Below, piece by piece: positions 62,398 through 64,000 of a stretch of 64,000 nucleotides of DNA. The stretch comes from Sphingopyxis sp. QXT-31 (GTDB lineage: Bacteria > Pseudomonadota > Alphaproteobacteria > Sphingomonadales > Sphingomonadaceae). The stretch spans positions 744,001 through 808,000 of the forward strand of contig NZ_CP019449.1 in NCBI RefSeq assembly GCF_001984035.1. The letters run 5' to 3'. The position numbers and the translations under genes are program-made. The notes below the pieces were generated by a model, which had not been told where the DNA came from, ran no database searches, and saw only the letters and a program-made list of their open reading frames with translations. Every line of letters begins with the position of its first letter. The first letter of the stretch is position 1.

Positions 62398-63798
62398 ATG
62401 GCGGAGGCCGACGCCCCGGCCGGAACGGTGGACACCGAAGCCGCCAAGCCCGCCGCGCTGACGAGCCGGATCACCGGCTCGCTCGCGCGGCGCATGATCG
62501 CGATCGCGACGATCTGGATCTCGGTGCTGCTGCTCGGCGGGGGCTTCGCGCTCGACCGCGTGCTCACCGGCGCGATCACTCGCAACTTCGACTCCAGCCT
62601 CGAATATGTGCTGATCGCGATGATCCGTTCGTCCGAAATCGGCCCCGACGGCGAGGTGCGGCTGATCGACCCGCTAGGCGATCAGCGTTTCCTCGAACCT
62701 TACAGCGGCCTCTATTGGCAGATCAGCGGCGGCAGCCAGGAGCCCTATCGCTCGCGCTCCTTGTGGGAGCGCACGCTCAAGGCGCCGACCCCGCACGTCG
62801 ACAACGCGCTCCACATCTACGACAGCGCGCAATTCCCCGAAGAGCAATTGCGCGTGCTCGAACGCAACGTCATCCTGCCGGGCAGCAAGATCAACTGGCG
62901 CTTCCAGATCGCCCAGTCGCGCGAGGCGCTCGACCTCCAGATCCGCGCGGTGCGCGCAACCTTGATCCCCAGCCTGGCGCTGCTCGGGCTCGGGCTGATC
63001 GTGCTCGCGGCGCTCCAGACCTTCTACGGCCTGTGGCCGCTCCGCCACATCCGCCGTGCGATCGCCGCGATGCGCGGCGGCCAGCACCGCCGCGTCGTCG
63101 CGCCGCTGCCGCTCGAGGTGCAGCCGATGGTCGACGAGCTCAACGCATTGCTCGCGCACAACGAAAAGCAGGCCGAGGAAGCGCGGCTCCACGCCGGCAA
63201 TCTCGCGCACGCGCTCAAGACCCCGCTCACCGTGCTCGTCAACAGCGCGACGAGCGAAAAGTCGGAACTTGCCGAAACCGTGCGGCGCGAGGCGGCGACG
63301 ATGCAGCGCCAGGTCGACCACCACCTCGCGCGCGCGCGCGCCGTCGGCCGCCGCGGCGCGGCGCAGGCCAGAGCTAACGTCCGCGACAGCGTCGACAGCG
63401 TGTCGCGCGCGGTGGCGCTGCTACACCCCGACGCCCGCCTTGACGCCTCGGGCGACAAGACGCTGGTCGCGCGCGTCGAGCGCCAGGATCTCGACGAACT
63501 GATCGGCAACCTGCTGGAGAATGCCGCCAAATATGGTGGCGGCAGCGTCTTTGTCACCGTGCAGCGCGACGGCGGCATGGCCGAAATCCTCGTCGAGGAC
63601 GACGGCCCCGGCATCTCGCCGGTCGATCGCGTGCGCATCTTCGACCGCGGCGTTCGGCTCGACAGCGGCAAGCCGGGCACCGGGCTTGGGCTGGCGATCG
63701 TGCGTGACGTCGCCGAAATCTACGGCGGCAGCATCGCGCTCGAAGAGAGCGAGGATCTGGGCGGACTGTTGGTGCGGCTGCGGTTGCCGGCGGGGTAG
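62398..63798 (+). CDS. PhoQ-like sensor histidine kinase
   Basis: A 466-aa inner-membrane kinase partnered with the regulator upstream. A transmembrane helix near residues 35-60 precedes a periplasmic sensor domain of about 120 residues and a second helix near 185-210. The dimerisation helix carries H271 in NLAHALKTPL, followed by N-box NLLENAAKYGGG, G1 VEDDGPGIS and G2 GTGLGLAIV. The sensor lacks an obvious acidic Mg-binding patch as in E. coli PhoQ, so the stimulus is unknown. Confidence 0.9.
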   Translation: MAEADAPAGTVDTEAAKPAALTSRITGSLARRMIAIATIWISVLLLGGGFALDRVLTGAITRNFDSSLEYVLIAMIRSSEIGPDGEVRLIDPLGDQRFLEPYSGLYWQISGGSQEPYRSRSLWERTLKAPTPHVDNALHIYDSAQFPEEQLRVLERNVILPGSKINWRFQIAQSREALDLQIRAVRATLIPSLALLGLGLIVLAALQTFYGLWPLRHIRRAIAAMRGGQHRRVVAPLPLEVQPMVDELNALLAHNEKQAEEARLHAGNLAHALKTPLTVLVNSATSEKSELAETVRREAATMQRQVDHHLARARAVGRRGAAQARANVRDSVDSVSRAVALLHPDARLDASGDKTLVARVERQDLDELIGNLLENAAKYGGGSVFVTVQRDGGMAEILVEDDGPGISPVDRVRIFDRGVRLDSGKPGTGLGLAIVRDVAEIYGGSIALEESEDLGGLLVRLRLPAG

Positions 63799-63836
63799 GG
63801 GGCAGCGGCGGCTTCGGGGTGGGGAGCGGACGTTCC

Positions 63837-63982
63837 TAATCCTCCCTGCGGCGAAGCCGTGGGGAGGGGGACCGCCGAAGGCGGTGGAGGGGTCGATGCC
63901 CGAAAAGTTGGTCTAAGGCCGCTACCCCTCCACCATGCTTCGCATGGTCCCCCTCCCCATCGCTTCGCGACAGGGAGGATTA
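63837..63982. repeat. Compound inverted repeat at right edge
   Basis: Outer arms TAATCCTCCCTG/AGGGAGGATTA with inner GGGGAGGGGGACC/GGTCCCCCTCCCC, 39 nt past the kinase stop. It is closely related to the element at 57934-58071. Nothing else is seen to the window end. Confidence 0.75.
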
Positions 63983-64000
63983 CTACGTCCGCCACCGCCC

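Overview
The window is 64 kb of very GC-rich chromosomal DNA. Gene content and protein style point to an alphaproteobacterium of the Sphingomonadales, most like Sphingopyxis or Sphingomonas; this placement is inference, since no 16S gene is present. Clues are the coniferyl-aldehyde dehydrogenase, the rpiB-glyA-nrdR-trmJ block, the short bacterial SRP RNA beside dnaX-ybaB, the small-protein/response-regulator/kinase set, and a family of intergenic inverted repeats common in sphingomonad genomes.

Layout. 1-13.1 kb is ordinary chromosome: end of an alpha/beta hydrolase, a GT4 glycosyltransferase, a nitronate-monooxygenase-like flavoprotein with a cysteine cluster, a 2-hydroxyacid dehydrogenase, SH3/RcnB/lipoprotein envelope proteins, a thiolase, a DUF885 protein, a double-PilZ protein, tRNA-Leu(CAA), an AI-2E family permease and coniferyl-aldehyde dehydrogenase. 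13.5-40.0 kb is one uninterrupted co-directional operon of 19 genes, mostly joined by 4-nt stop/start overlaps. It encodes a contractile injection system of the extracellular (eCIS: Afp/PVC-like) lineage: sheath, tube, gp26-like hub chaperone, a Pro/Ala-rich protein, DUF4255 cap protein, AAA+ ATPase, a 1318-aa DUF4157 protein with an HELAH motif (probable cargo), tube/LysM/gpD/gpV/PAAR hub and spike genes, gp25, two large baseplate proteins, a gpI-beta-helix fusion and a DUF6519 beta-helix fibre. There are no capsid, terminase, integrase, lysis or T6SS membrane-complex genes. A nested dyad lies upstream of its first gene.

40.3-53.1 kb returns to chromosome: a nitrobindin-like protein, the agmatine-to-putrescine pair aguB/aguA, M28 and S9 peptidases, rpsD, chorismate mutase, a minus-strand trmJ/nrdR/small membrane protein/glyA/rpiB operon, and two small membrane proteins. 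53.4-64 kb holds cysteine desulfurase, 2Fe-2S ferredoxin and a class A beta-lactamase with the Cys69/Cys238 pair, then SRP RNA, dnaX, ybaB, lon, HU, tRNA-Val(CAC), a PepSY-like small protein and a PhoP/PhoQ-like two-component system.

The injection system is the outstanding feature. It looks complete but compact: one sheath gene, one tube gene, hub proteins split into single-domain genes, and no recognisable separate tape-measure gene.
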